Positions 15,625 through 24,241 of a stretch of 37,827 bases of DNA are shown here, in pieces. The position numbers and the translations under genes are program-made. The stretch is from Micromonospora acroterricola (GTDB lineage Bacteria > Actinomycetota > Actinomycetes > Mycobacteriales > Micromonosporaceae). Each line of letters opens with the position of its first letter. Positions within the stretch are counted from its first letter, which is position 1. Below the pieces are notes generated by a model. The model made no database searches. It saw nothing but the letters and a program-made list of their open reading frames with translations, and had not been told where the DNA came from. The stretch is from contig NZ_QGKR01000098.1 of the NCBI RefSeq assembly GCF_003172955.1, forward strand, positions 1 through 37,827, in the 5' to 3' direction.

Positions 15625-17676
15625 ATGAGGGACATCCCGGGCACCGTCTCCTGCATCGACGGCAACACGTTCCTCGTGTCGGACGCCAGCGGCGACGTGG
15701 AGTCGTCGAGCAACACCCCGGTCGGGCTGTTCGCCGCCGACACCCGTTTCCTGTCCCACTGGGTGCTCACCGTCAACGGCGAACGGTTGAACGCGCTGTC
15801 GGTGGACGACAGCCAGTACTACGAGGTCACGTTCTTCGTGGTGCCGGGCGGGGCGGTCGACTACGTGCAGGCCGACGTGTCGGCCATCCGGCGGCGGCGG
15901 ATCGGCCCGGACCTGACGGAGTCGCTGACCATGTTCAACTACGGCCAGCAGGACGTCGATCTCGACGTGCGGCTCGAGGTGGCGGCCGACTTCGCCGACA
16001 TCTTCGAGATCAAGTTCAACGTCCAGGACAAGGTCGGCAGCCACTACACCCGGGTCGAACCGAAGGAGCTGCGGCTGGGCTACCGGCGCGGCACGTACCG
16101 GCGCGAGGTGTCCCTGTCGGCGAGCGAGCCCGCCACCTTCGACCCGCACGGGCTCCGTTTCACCGCGCGGCTGCGGCCCGGCGAGCAGTGGTCGACAGAG
16201 TTGCGGGTGGTGATGCGCGCGCTGCGCCCGGACGGCGTCGACTTCCGTGCCCCACTGAGGGCGCTGCGGCCCCACGACTCGACCCTGCCGGAGAGCGTGC
16301 GCGCGTGGGTCGAGGCGGCCCCGAAACTGGACACCGAGAACATCGCGCTCCAGCAGGTGTACCAGCGGAGCCTCGTCGACCTGGCGGCGCTGCGTTTCGC
16401 CCCGCTCTCGCTCGGCGGCGCGAGCGTGCCCGCGGCCGGACTCCCCTGGTTCATGACCCTGTTCGGCCGGGACAGCCTGCTGACCTGCCTGCAGACCCTG
16501 CCCGTCACCCCGTCGCTGACCCCGCCGACGCTGCGGATCCTCGGTTCGCTCCAGGGCGCCCGCACCGACGACGTGCTGGACGAGGACCCCGGCCGGATCC
16601 TGCACGAGTTGCGCTACGGCGAGTCGGCCGCGTTCGAGGAGCAGCCCCACTCCCCGTACTACGGCACGGTCGACGCCTCGCCACTGTTCGTGGTGCTGCT
16701 CGACGAGTACGAGCGGTGGAGCGGCGACACGGCGCTGGTGACCGAGTTGGAGCAGGAGGCCCGCGCGGCGCTGGCGTGGATCGACCAGTACGCGGACCTG
16801 CGGTCCACCGGCTACATCTGGTACCACAGTCGCAACCCCGCCACCGGCCTGGAGAACCAGTGCTGGAAGGACTCGTGGGACAGCATCTCCTACGCCGACG
16901 GGAGGCTGCCGAGCTTCCCGAGGGCCACGTGCGAGACCCAGGGGTACGCGTACGACGCCAAGATCCGAGGGGCACGGCTGGCCCGTACCGTCTGGGGCGA
17001 CCCCGACTACGCCGACCGGCTGGAACGCGAGGCGGCGGCGCTGTACGACCGCTTCAACGAGGACTTCTGGCTCGACGACCGGGGCTACTACGCCCTCGCG
17101 CTCGACGGCGAGGGCAATCGCGTCGACAGCCTCTCCTCGAACATCGGGCACCTGCTGTGGAGCGGCATCGTGCCGCCGGAGCGGGCCTCGCGGGTCGTCG
17201 AGCACCTGATGGGTCCGGCGCTCTTCTCCGGCTGGGGCGTGCGCACCCTCGCCGAGGGGCAGAGCCGCTACAACCCGCTGGGCTACCACAACGGCACGGT
17301 CTGGCCGTTCGACAACTCGTTCATCGCCTGGGGTCTGCGCCGGTACGGGTTCGCCAGCGAGGCGGCCCGCGTCGCCGAGGGCATCCTCTACGCGGCCACC
17401 TACTTCCAGGGCCGCCTGCCCGAGGCCTTCGGTGGCTTCGACCGGCACACCACCCGGTACCCCGTCCGCTACCCGACGGCCGGCAGCCCGCAGGCGTGGT
17501 CCAGCGGGGCGTCGATGCTGCTGCTGCGCACCATGCTCGGCATCAACCCGCACGAGGACCACCTCGCCGTCGACCCGGCGCTGCCGTCCGCGTTCGCGCG
17601 GATCGCGCTCCTCGACATCCCGGGCCGCTGGGGCAAGGTCGACGCCTTCGCCCGCCACCGCCCCGACCAGCCGTAG
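15625..17676 (+). CDS. Amylo-alpha-1,6-glucosidase (glycogen debranching-like)
   Basis: A 683-residue enzyme of the bacterial/archaeal amylo-alpha-1,6-glucosidase type. Residues 1-190 form the beta-rich N-terminal debranching domain (NTFLVSDASGDVESSSNTPVGLFAADTRFLSHW). The remainder is an (alpha/alpha)6 barrel with WFMTLFGRDSLLTCLQ near 275-290, NQCWKDSWDSI near 412, GYAYDA near 439 and GYHNGTVWPFDNSFIAWG near 553. The Asp residues of GRDS and KDSWD are candidate catalytic or substrate residues. The role would be hydrolysis of alpha-1,6 branch points in glycogen or a related glucan. It is cytoplasmic, with no signal peptide. A hairpin at 17738-17769 follows the gene. Confidence 0.88.
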   Translation: MRDIPGTVSCIDGNTFLVSDASGDVESSSNTPVGLFAADTRFLSHWVLTVNGERLNALSVDDSQYYEVTFFVVPGGAVDYVQADVSAIRRRRIGPDLTESLTMFNYGQQDVDLDVRLEVAADFADIFEIKFNVQDKVGSHYTRVEPKELRLGYRRGTYRREVSLSASEPATFDPHGLRFTARLRPGEQWSTELRVVMRALRPDGVDFRAPLRALRPHDSTLPESVRAWVEAAPKLDTENIALQQVYQRSLVDLAALRFAPLSLGGASVPAAGLPWFMTLFGRDSLLTCLQTLPVTPSLTPPTLRILGSLQGARTDDVLDEDPGRILHELRYGESAAFEEQPHSPYYGTVDASPLFVVLLDEYERWSGDTALVTELEQEARAALAWIDQYADLRSTGYIWYHSRNPATGLENQCWKDSWDSISYADGRLPSFPRATCETQGYAYDAKIRGARLARTVWGDPDYADRLEREAAALYDRFNEDFWLDDRGYYALALDGEGNRVDSLSSNIGHLLWSGIVPPERASRVVEHLMGPALFSGWGVRTLAEGQSRYNPLGYHNGTVWPFDNSFIAWGLRRYGFASEAARVAEGILYAATYFQGRLPEAFGGFDRHTTRYPVRYPTAGSPQAWSSGASMLLLRTMLGINPHEDHLAVDPALPSAFARIALLDIPGRWGKVDAFARHRPDQP

Positions 17677-17737
17677 CCGTCGGGCCGACACGCGACCGAG
17701 GTAGACCGACCCGTTTCCCGCTCCGGCCCTGAGCCGA

Positions 17738-17769
17738 AGGCGGCGGCCAGAGTCAGGTCGCCGCCGCCT
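17738..17769 (+). terminator. Hairpin after the debranching enzyme
   Basis: AGGCGGCGGC (17738-17747) pairs exactly with GCCGCCGCCT (17760-17769) around a 12-base loop. There is no U-tract, as is common for actinomycete terminators. Confidence 0.55.
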
Positions 17770-17774
17770 GCCCA

Positions 17775-17803
17775 TTGACAGTCCGCCGACCGGGGCCTAC
17801 ACA
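17775..17803 (+). promoter_or_regulatory. Near-consensus housekeeping promoter of the glycosidase unit
   Basis: A perfect -35 TTGACA (17775-17780), 17 bases, then TACACA (17798-17803). Predicted transcription start is near 17810. This is the best sigma-70-type promoter in the window. Confidence 0.7.
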
Positions 17804-17821
17804 GGAGTTCGACGCTCATCT

Positions 17822-17837
17822 ATGACAACGATGTCAT
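17822..17837. promoter_or_regulatory. LacI-family operator
   Basis: ATGACA and TGTCAT arms flank ACGA. The core 17823-17836 fits the LacI-family consensus TGNNANCGNTNNCA at every defined position. It lies about 12-27 bases past the predicted transcription start, where a bound repressor would block elongation or initiation. The cognate LacI-type regulator is not in this window. Confidence 0.7.
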
Positions 17838-17873
17838 GCACCAGCGTCGTCACCTCGAAGGAGGGTCCGCCTC

Positions 17874-20800
17874 ATGCCCCGATCAGGCCCGTCCCGTCTG
17901 CTCAGCCTGCTGGCGACTGCCGTCACCGGCACGTCCGTCCTCGCCGCCGTCGCCGCACCCGCCGCCGCGGCGCCGCTCACCCTCACCTCGTACGTCAACC
18001 CGTTCATCGGCACCGACGACAGCAACGCACCGAACCCGGTCGGCGGAGGCGCCGGCGGCAGCACCGTCCCCGGCCCGATCCAGCCGTTCGGGATGGTGCA
18101 GCTCAGCCCGGACACCCCGACCGCCTCACCGTCGGGGTACCGGTTCAGCGACACCCAGATCGAGGAGTTCAGCCTCACCCACTTCAACGGGGCGGGCTGC
18201 GCCAACAACGAGGACCTCGGCATCCTGCCGATCACCGGCGCCCTCGGCTCCTCGCCGGGCACCGCCTGGACGTCCTACCGCGCCACCCAGAACAAGAGCC
18301 AGGAACAGGCCCGGCCCGGCTTCTACCAGGCGGTGCTCAGCAACTACGGCAACACGAAGGTCGAGGCCTCGGCCACCACCCGCACGGCCGCGCTGCGACT
18401 GACCTACCCGTCCACCACCAGCGCCCGCGTGCTGATCAATCCCAGCCGCAGCGCCACGGGCAGCCGGGCCGGCTCGATCGCGATCAACGGCTCGACCGTG
18501 ACCGGCAGCGTCACCGGCGGCGGCTTCTGCGGCAGCGCGAAGACGTACCAGATCTTCTACCGGATGGAGTTCGACCGCACGCCGAGCGGCACCGGCACCT
18601 GGCTCGGTGGCACGGTCACCGCCGGTGGCACCAGCGTCAGCGGCACGAACTCCGGCGGCTACCTCACCTTCGACACGTCCACCAACGCGGTCGTGCAGGC
18701 CAAGGTCGGGATCTCCTTCGTCAGCCAGGCGGGGGCCGCCGCCAACCTCGCCGCCGAGCAGTCGGGCTTCGCCTTCGACACCGTCCGCACCACCGCCGAC
18801 GCGCAGTGGAACACCGTGCTGAACCGGATCCAGGCCACCGGCGGCACGGCGGCCGACCTCCAGAAGTTCTACACGGCGCTCTACCGCGTCTTCATCAACC
18901 CCAACGTCTCCAACGACGTCAACGGGCAGTACCGCGGCTTCGACAACGCCATCCACACCGCCAACCACCCGGTCTACCAGAACTACTCCGGGTGGGACAT
19001 CTACCGCTCGTGGGCGGCGCTGATCGCCTACCTCGCGCCGCAGGAGGCCGCCGACATCGCGAAGTCGATGGTGCTCGACGGCCAGCAGGGCGGCCTGCTG
19101 CCGAAGTGGTCGCACAACCACAACGAGGCGTTCGTGATGACCGGCGACCCCGGGCCGATCATCGTGGACAGCCTCTACCAGTTCGGTGTCCGTGACTTCG
19201 ACACCGCCGCTGCCCTGGCACTGATGAAGAAGAGCTCGGCCGGCGGCACCACCCAGGGAAGCCCGATCCGGGGCCGGCAGAGCGGGTACGTGCAGCGCCA
19301 GTACATCGACGGTGACCCGTCCGACTCGTTGGAGTACTCGGCGAGCGACTTCGCGGTCGCCCAGTTCGCCCGCGCGCTGGGCGACACCGCCACGTACAAC
19401 ACCCACATGACGCGGGCCCAGTGGTGGCGCAACACCTTCAACACCGAGTCGAGCTACGTGCACCCGCGCAACGCCGACGGCACCTGGCCCTGGCCGCTCG
19501 ACCCGGCCAGCCAGTCGAACTTCGTCGAGGGCAACGCCTCGCAGTACACCTGGATGGTCCCGTACAACTTCGCCGGTCTGATCAACCTGATGGGCGGGCG
19601 GCAGACCGCGATCCAGCGGCTGGACCACCACTTCACCCAGACCAACGGCGGGCAGTCGCAGCCGTACTTCTACATCGGCAACGAGCCGGAGCACGGCGTG
19701 CCGTGGGCGTACCACTTCGCGGCGGCGCCGGCCGGCACGAGCGCCGCCGTACGCCGGATCATGAACGAGTCGTTCACCACCGGCCCCGGCGGCCTGCCCG
19801 GCAACGACGACCTCGGCGCGACCTCGGCCTGGTTCGTCTGGTCGGCGCTCGGCATGTACCCGCCGACCCCGGGTGCGGACACGCTCGCCCTGCACGGCCC
19901 ACTCTTCCCGTCGATGCTGGTCGACCGGCCCACCGGCGACCTCCAGATCACCGCACCCGCCGCCGGGCAGGGCAACCAGTACGTCCAGGGCCTCTCGGTG
20001 AACGGCACGTCGACGCAGCGGACCTGGCTGCGGTACGCCGACATCGCCGGTGGCGGCACCCTCTCGTACTCGATGGGGGGTGCGCCCTCGGCCTGGGGCA
20101 CCAACCCGGCAAACGTGCCGCCGTCGTTCACCGACGGGTTCACCCCGCCGCCGGCCGCCCCGGACCTCGGCACCAACCTCGCCGCCGGCAGGCCCGCCAC
20201 CGGATCCGCCGCGTGCACCAGCACCGAGGGCCCCGACAAGGCGGTCGACGGGAAACTCGGCAGCACCAGCAAGTGGTGCTCACTGGCCGCCGGCACGAAG
20301 ACCCTCCAGGTCGACCTCGGCGCCAACCAGACGGTGCGCTCCTTCGTCGTCAAGCACGTCGGGCTCGGCGGCGAGACCACCGGCTGGAACACCGCCGACT
20401 TCACCATCCAGACCAGCACCGACGGCACCACCTGGACGACCCGCGCGACGGTGACCGGCAACCGGTCCAGCCGCACCTACCACCCGATCGGGGCGGTCAC
20501 CGCCCGCTACGTCCGGCTCGCCATCACCACCCCCACCAACAACGGCAACGGCGCGGCCCGCATCGACGAGTTCGAGGTGTACGGCGGCGCGGCGGCGACC
20601 AACCTCGCGCTCAACCGGCCGGCCGTCGCCGACTCCCAGTGCGCCACCGCCGAGGGGCCGGAGAAGGCCGTCAACGGCAGCACCTCGGGCGGCACCACCG
20701 ACAAGTGGTGCTCGACCGGCGCCAGCAAGTTCCTCCGGATCGACCTGGGCGCCACCCGCTCGGTCACCAGCATCCGCGTCCTGCACGCCGGGGCGGGCGG

Positions 20801-21017
20801 CGAGAACCCGGCCTGGAACACCCGGGACTTCGACCTCCAGGTGTCCGCCGACGCCACCACCTGGACGACCGTGGCGCCCGTACGGGGCAACACGGCCGAC
20901 GCCAGCGAGCATCCGGTGTCGGCCAGTGGCCGCTACGTACGGCTGACCGTGCTCACCCCGACCCAGACCACCGACCAGGCCGCACGCCTCTACGAGGTGG
21001 AGGTGTACGGATCCTGA
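17874..21017 (+). CDS. Secreted GH92 alpha-mannosidase with two F5/8C (discoidin) domains
   Basis: A 1047-residue exported enzyme. Residues 1-33 are a Sec signal peptide ending in PAAAAP. The GH92 body (about 38-755) starts with YVNPFIGTDDSNAPNPVGGGAGG and has the family acid in FVEGNASQYTW and the base region in LPGNDDLGATSAWFVWSALGMYP; NEPEHGVPWAYHF is also typical. GH92 enzymes are calcium-dependent exo-alpha-mannosidases acting on N-glycan or yeast/fungal mannan. Two discoidin/CBM32-like domains follow (about 765-905 and 908-1047), each with an N-terminal NLA-x(2)-RPA, a C-x(n)-WC pair and a final [FV]EVYG; they probably bind the glycan target. GGAGGG precedes the ATG. Expression is probably repressed by a LacI-type protein until mannoside is present. 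Confidence 0.93.
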   Translation: MPRSGPSRLLSLLATAVTGTSVLAAVAAPAAAAPLTLTSYVNPFIGTDDSNAPNPVGGGAGGSTVPGPIQPFGMVQLSPDTPTASPSGYRFSDTQIEEFSLTHFNGAGCANNEDLGILPITGALGSSPGTAWTSYRATQNKSQEQARPGFYQAVLSNYGNTKVEASATTRTAALRLTYPSTTSARVLINPSRSATGSRAGSIAINGSTVTGSVTGGGFCGSAKTYQIFYRMEFDRTPSGTGTWLGGTVTAGGTSVSGTNSGGYLTFDTSTNAVVQAKVGISFVSQAGAAANLAAEQSGFAFDTVRTTADAQWNTVLNRIQATGGTAADLQKFYTALYRVFINPNVSNDVNGQYRGFDNAIHTANHPVYQNYSGWDIYRSWAALIAYLAPQEAADIAKSMVLDGQQGGLLPKWSHNHNEAFVMTGDPGPIIVDSLYQFGVRDFDTAAALALMKKSSAGGTTQGSPIRGRQSGYVQRQYIDGDPSDSLEYSASDFAVAQFARALGDTATYNTHMTRAQWWRNTFNTESSYVHPRNADGTWPWPLDPASQSNFVEGNASQYTWMVPYNFAGLINLMGGRQTAIQRLDHHFTQTNGGQSQPYFYIGNEPEHGVPWAYHFAAAPAGTSAAVRRIMNESFTTGPGGLPGNDDLGATSAWFVWSALGMYPPTPGADTLALHGPLFPSMLVDRPTGDLQITAPAAGQGNQYVQGLSVNGTSTQRTWLRYADIAGGGTLSYSMGGAPSAWGTNPANVPPSFTDGFTPPPAAPDLGTNLAAGRPATGSAACTSTEGPDKAVDGKLGSTSKWCSLAAGTKTLQVDLGANQTVRSFVVKHVGLGGETTGWNTADFTIQTSTDGTTWTTRATVTGNRSSRTYHPIGAVTARYVRLAITTPTNNGNGAARIDEFEVYGGAAATNLALNRPAVADSQCATAEGPEKAVNGSTSGGTTDKWCSTGASKFLRIDLGATRSVTSIRVLHAGAGGENPAWNTRDFDLQVSADATTWTTVAPVRGNTADASEHPVSASGRYVRLTVLTPTQTTDQAARLYEVEVYGS

Positions 21018-21026
21018 GCACCCCCG

Positions 21027-21058
21027 GGGTGGCCGCCTGAACAGTCAGGCGGCCACCC
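21027..21058 (+). terminator. Perfect 14-bp hairpin between GH92 and GH43
   Basis: GGGTGGCCGCCTGA (21027-21040) and TCAGGCGGCCACCC (21045-21058) pair without mismatch around the loop ACAG. It begins 10 bases after the GH92 stop and ends 33 bases before the GH43 start. It has no U-tract, so it may terminate transcription partly, or stabilise the upstream mRNA. Confidence 0.75.
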
Positions 21059-21091
21059 ACCCCGCCCCACGAGCACAGGGAGCACACCACC

Positions 21092-22147
21092 GTGAACACG
21101 AGATTCCTCTCCGTCCTCCTGACCGCCGTCCTCGCCGCCGGCCTGTCCGCAGCCGGCGCCGGACCGGCGGCGGCCGGGCAGACCAGCCTGCGGGCCGCCG
21201 ACCCGAGCGTGATCCGCGTCGGCGGCACCTACATCTCCGTCCAGTCGCTCAACGGCGGGATCGCCGTCCGCCAGGCATCCTCGACCGACGCGCTGGCCGC
21301 CGCGCCCGCGCAGCAGGTGTGGTCAGACACCCGCAACCTTGGCGAGGTCTGGGCCCCGGAGATCGTCACCGACGGCGGCCGGTACTACATCTACTTCTCG
21401 GCCGGGCGCGGCCCCGCCCACCGCATGTACGCGATCAGCTCGACGGCACCGGCCAGCGGCTACACGGCCGAGCGGCAGCTCGCGCTGCCCGGCGGCAAGT
21501 GGGCCATCGACGGCAGCCTGTTCACCTTCAACGGGCAGCGGTGGTTCGTCTGGTCGGGCTGGGAGGGCGACACCAACGTCGAGCAGAACATCTACCTCAG
21601 CAGAATGAGCGACCCGCTCACCCCGACGGGCAACCGGTTCATCATCTCGCAGCCGAGGGAGAGCTGGGAACGCGTCGTCGGCAACCCGTACATCAACGAG
21701 GCCCCCGAGGCGATCCGGGACCCGAACGGGCAGCTCCACATCGTCTACTCCGCCAACGGCAGCTGGAGCAACCAGTACTGCCTCGCCGACCTGCGCCTGC
21801 GGGCCGGCGGCGACCCGACGTACGTGTGGGACTGGTACAAGTCGAACGGCTGCCTGTTCGGCTCGAACCGGGCCACGATGATGGCCGGTTGGGACCCGAC
21901 CCTGCACGTCGACGGCCCCGGCCACCACAGCTTCGTCCTGCTCAACGGCGACATCGCCACGAGCCCACCCGCGGGGCCGAGGTTCCCCCTGATGTTCCAC
22001 GCCGTGCCGAAGGGCACCCCGTACTCCTGGGCGAACCGCTACTGGTACACCGGCACCTTCTGCTGGTGGGGCAACACCACCTACCGCCGCGCCAACGTGC
22101 CCGGCCCGACGACCGACACCGGGTTCAGCATCAAGTTCTTCGAGTGA
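21092..22147 (+). CDS. Secreted GH43-family glycosidase
   Basis: A 351-residue exported five-bladed beta-propeller enzyme. Residues 1-29 are a signal peptide ending AGPAAAG. RAADPSVIRVGGTYISV carries the catalytic-base Asp, WAPEIVTDGGRYYIYFSAG is the GH43 W-A-P-E block, KWAIDGSLFTF holds the modulating Asp, and YINEAPEAIRDPNGQLHIVYS the acid Glu. Such enzymes release arabinose, xylose or galactose from plant or microbial polysaccharides; the exact substrate is unknown. GTG is the start, with AGGGAG nine bases upstream. Same strand as GH92 and 74 bases apart, so one transcription unit modulated by the hairpin is likely. Confidence 0.87.
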   Translation: MNTRFLSVLLTAVLAAGLSAAGAGPAAAGQTSLRAADPSVIRVGGTYISVQSLNGGIAVRQASSTDALAAAPAQQVWSDTRNLGEVWAPEIVTDGGRYYIYFSAGRGPAHRMYAISSTAPASGYTAERQLALPGGKWAIDGSLFTFNGQRWFVWSGWEGDTNVEQNIYLSRMSDPLTPTGNRFIISQPRESWERVVGNPYINEAPEAIRDPNGQLHIVYSANGSWSNQYCLADLRLRAGGDPTYVWDWYKSNGCLFGSNRATMMAGWDPTLHVDGPGHHSFVLLNGDIATSPPAGPRFPLMFHAVPKGTPYSWANRYWYTGTFCWWGNTTYRRANVPGPTTDTGFSIKFFE

Positions 22148-22157
22148 TCCGCACGCC

Positions 22158-22214
22158 TCAACGGCCGACGCCGACCAGCATGGCGAGGCGCGCCACGCCG
22201 GTCGGCGTCGGGTG
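22158..22214 (-). pseudogene. Remnant of an XRE-regulator C-terminus
   Basis: The minus strand reads HPTPTGVARLAMLVGVGR then a stop, 18 codons that match the C-terminus HPAPAGVARLATLVGLTR of the regulator at 30529-31683 at 13 of 18 positions. Over 46 bases the two loci differ at six, mostly third codon positions, which is what divergence of a once-coding copy looks like. Nothing upstream in this frame continues the regulator; the neighbouring lipoprotein ends 12 bases away. It seems to be all that is left of a lost gene copy. Confidence 0.55.
22165..22211. terminator. Long hairpin between convergent genes
   Basis: CCGACGCCGACC (22165-22176) pairs with GGTCGGCGTCGG (22200-22211). Inside, TGGCG (22181-22185) pairs with CGCCA (22191-22195). 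It sits between GH43 and the convergent lipoprotein gene and could end transcription from both sides. It coincides with the regulator remnant. Confidence 0.6.
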
Positions 22215-22225
22215 AGCGACGACGG

Positions 22226-22735
22226 TCAGAAGGTCACGCTGACTCCGGCCGCCTTGCAGGCGGCGGTGATGTTTGCGCCAGCCTTCTCGAAAGCCGTGTT
22301 GTCCGCGGCGGCCGCCGGGTCCGGGGCCGCTGCCGCCTTGGAGGCCAGGACGCCGAACTCCCGCAGGGCGGTGGCCACCTTGCTGTCGCCACCGGTCGAG
22401 GCCACCTCGGTCACCTTCTGGTCCAGCCCGGTCAGGATCTTCTTGAAATCGGCCGCAGACGGTTCACCAGCCGCCGCGATGGCGACGAGGGCCGCCTTCA
22501 TCTCGTCCCCGGCCTTCTGCGCCGACTCGCACAGCTCCTTGTCGCTCGCGCCACCCGCCGCGGCGGGCGAGGTCGGCGTGGCGGAGGCGGAGGCGGCCGT
22601 CGAGGACGGGGCGGCGGACGTGGGGGCAGGCGACGAGGATCCGGCGGTCGTCGCCGCATCTCCCTCACCGCAGGCGGCGAGAGCCGTCGTCGCGGCAAGG
22701 ATCAACAGGGCAGAGGCGAGACGAGAGGGCTTCAC
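22226..22735 (-). CDS. Putative lipoprotein of unknown function
   Basis: A 169-residue exported lipoprotein. The signal has KPSR, a hydrophobic core and the lipobox TALAAC with Cys22 as the lipidated residue. Residues 23-65 are a low-complexity Ala/Ser/Thr/Pro linker. The rest (66-169) is a helical domain with two Cys (LCESAQKAG and ITAACKAAG) that could form a disulfide closing a helical bundle. No family is recognised. The start is GTG, eight bases after the -10 of the promoter at 22744-22772, so the transcript is nearly or fully leaderless. Confidence 0.8.
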   Translation of the reverse strand: MKPSRLASALLILAATTALAACGEGDAATTAGSSSPAPTSAAPSSTAASASATPTSPAAAGGASDKELCESAQKAGDEMKAALVAIAAAGEPSAADFKKILTGLDQKVTEVASTGGDSKVATALREFGVLASKAAAAPDPAAAADNTAFEKAGANITAACKAAGVSVTF

Positions 22736-22743
22736 GGACGCGC

Positions 22744-22772
22744 ACGCTAGCCGATGCCCCAGTGTTGATCAA
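22744..22772 (-). promoter_or_regulatory. Promoter of the lipoprotein gene
   Basis: Minus strand TTGATC, 17 bases, TAGCGT. The -35 lies in the perfect palindrome GTTGATCAAC (22764-22773), which could be a regulator site overlapping the promoter. Confidence 0.5.
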
Positions 22773-22996
22773 CTCATCGCGAGCACCCCGCCGTGTTAGC
22801 CTTCCGTCGCGCCCCAGATGGGCCTACCCCCCGGAGGTTGTGGCTACGTCAGCCGCCACGCCGAGATCAACACGACGGACGTGTGTCTCGCGCGGAGTCC
22901 GGGGCGTCGGCGCCCTCGGGGCTTTGTCATCGGTGCGGTTGGTGGACGCCGCGGGCTTCCGGTCGGGTCTTCGGATCGACCGGGAAGACGGTACGG

Positions 22997-23371
22997 ATGC
23001 CAGTCACGTTCAACCACACCATCATCGCCAGCAAGGACAGGAGCGCGTCGGCCGCGTTCTACCGGGAGCTGTTCGAGCTGCCGGAGGCGCCCTCGTGGGG
23101 ACCGTTCGCCAACGTGCTGCTCGACGGGGGCGTGCTGCTCCAGTTCGCCGAGCCGCCGGTGGACATCCAGATGCAGCACTACGCGTTCCTCGTCGACGAC
23201 GAGCTGTTCGCGCGGTGCCTGGCGCGCATCGAGGGGCGCGGCATCACGTACTGGGCCGACCCGCAGATGAGGCGGGAGGGTGAGACCAACACCGAGCACG
23301 GCGGGCGCGGTTTCTACTTCTTCGACCCGGCGGGGCACGCCATCGAGATCATCACGCGGCCGTACCTGTAG
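22997..23371 (+). CDS. VOC-fold (glyoxalase/dioxygenase-like) protein
   Basis: A 124-residue protein of two paired beta-alpha-beta-beta-beta units. FNHTIIASKDRSASAAFYRELFEL begins the first, and MQHYAFLVDDELF to GRGFYFFDPAGHAIEIITRPY the second. Candidate metal ligands are His in FNHT, His in MQHYAF and Glu in HAIEII. Such proteins act as small-molecule lyases, dioxygenases or resistance proteins. The ATG at 22997 fits the fold; longer frames upstream have no homologous look. The ribosome site is weak (GAAGACGG). It is divergent from the lipoprotein, with a 261-base gap in which no further gene is seen. Confidence 0.87.
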   Translation: MPVTFNHTIIASKDRSASAAFYRELFELPEAPSWGPFANVLLDGGVLLQFAEPPVDIQMQHYAFLVDDELFARCLARIEGRGITYWADPQMRREGETNTEHGGRGFYFFDPAGHAIEIITRPYL

Positions 23372-23517
23372 CGGTCTGGGGCGCCGGCCGGGGCGGGACT
23401 CGGCGGGGAACGACCGCCGGGACCAGCCCTGGTCGCCGGCGGCGGCGAGGCGATCGACCCTTGTGGACGGCCGGCTGGTAGGAAAGAAGCAGTTGCCTCA
23501 CCCTAGGGGAGATCATC

Positions 23518-24228
23518 GTGGCACGTTCCCACCTGTCCCGCCGTTCGCTGCTGACCGCCGGTGGCGCCGCCGCCGTCGCGCTCGGCGCGGCCGCGGCGAG
23601 CCCTTCCGCCGCCGCGGCGAAGCCGGCCGACGACCCGGTCGGCACGCCCGCCGAAGCGCTGCGCCGGCTGCTCGCCGGCAACCGGCGGTTCACCACCGGC
23701 CACGGCCGGCACCCGCACCAGAGCCTGGCCGACCTGCACCGGCTCGCCGCCGGCCAGCACCCGTTCGCCATCACCGTCGGCTGCGCGGACTCCCGGGTGG
23801 CCCCCGAGGTGCTCTTCGACCAGGGGCTGGGTGACCTGTTCGACAACCGGGTGGCCGGCAACATCGTCGACGACCTGCTGCTGGGCAGCGTCGAGTTCGC
23901 CGTGGAGGAGTTCGGCAGCCTGCTGATCGTCGTCCTCGGCCACGAACGCTGCGGTGCCATCACGGCCACCATCGACGCCATCCACACCGGCGGTTCCGCA
24001 CCCGGGCACATCGGCACCATCGTGGACAGCCTGCGCCCGATCGTCGAGCCCGTACTCGACCAGCCGGGCGACCCGGTGGAGAACGGGGTCCGCGCCAACA
24101 TCGCGGCGCAGGTGGCGGCGCTCTCCGCGCGCAGCACGATCATCGCCGAGAAGGTGCACCAGGGCGCGCTGCGGGTGGTGGGCGCCCGCTACGACCTGGA
24201 CAACGGACGGGTCTCGCTGGTGGCCTGA
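23518..24228 (+). CDS. Beta-carbonic anhydrase, Tat-exported
   Basis: A 236-residue beta-class carbonic anhydrase, which interconverts carbon dioxide and bicarbonate. LSRRSLLTAGG followed by an Ala-rich core is a twin-arginine signal (residues 6-37). Zinc ligands are Cys and Asp/Arg of GCADSR (near 85-90) and the His and Cys of GHERCG (near 141-146). NRVAGNIVDD is the conserved dimer strand. GTG is the start, with AGGGGAG seven bases upstream. Most beta-enzymes are cytoplasmic, so export is notable; Tat export would fit zinc loading before secretion. The gene stands alone, followed by a 13-bp hairpin. Confidence 0.93.
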   Translation: MARSHLSRRSLLTAGGAAAVALGAAAASPSAAAAKPADDPVGTPAEALRRLLAGNRRFTTGHGRHPHQSLADLHRLAAGQHPFAITVGCADSRVAPEVLFDQGLGDLFDNRVAGNIVDDLLLGSVEFAVEEFGSLLIVVLGHERCGAITATIDAIHTGGSAPGHIGTIVDSLRPIVEPVLDQPGDPVENGVRANIAAQVAALSARSTIIAEKVHQGALRVVGARYDLDNGRVSLVA

Positions 24229-24241
24229 CGGCCGTCCCGTC

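Noticed and set aside
18013..21017. GH92 as a cell-wall-anchored enzyme
   Set aside because: There is no LPXTG motif, C-terminal membrane helix or lipobox; the protein ends with its second discoidin domain, so it should be freely secreted.
22764..22773. GTTGATCAAC as a standalone operator
   Set aside because: A ten-base palindrome with GATC at its centre is short enough to occur by chance; it is noted only as overlapping the lipoprotein -35.
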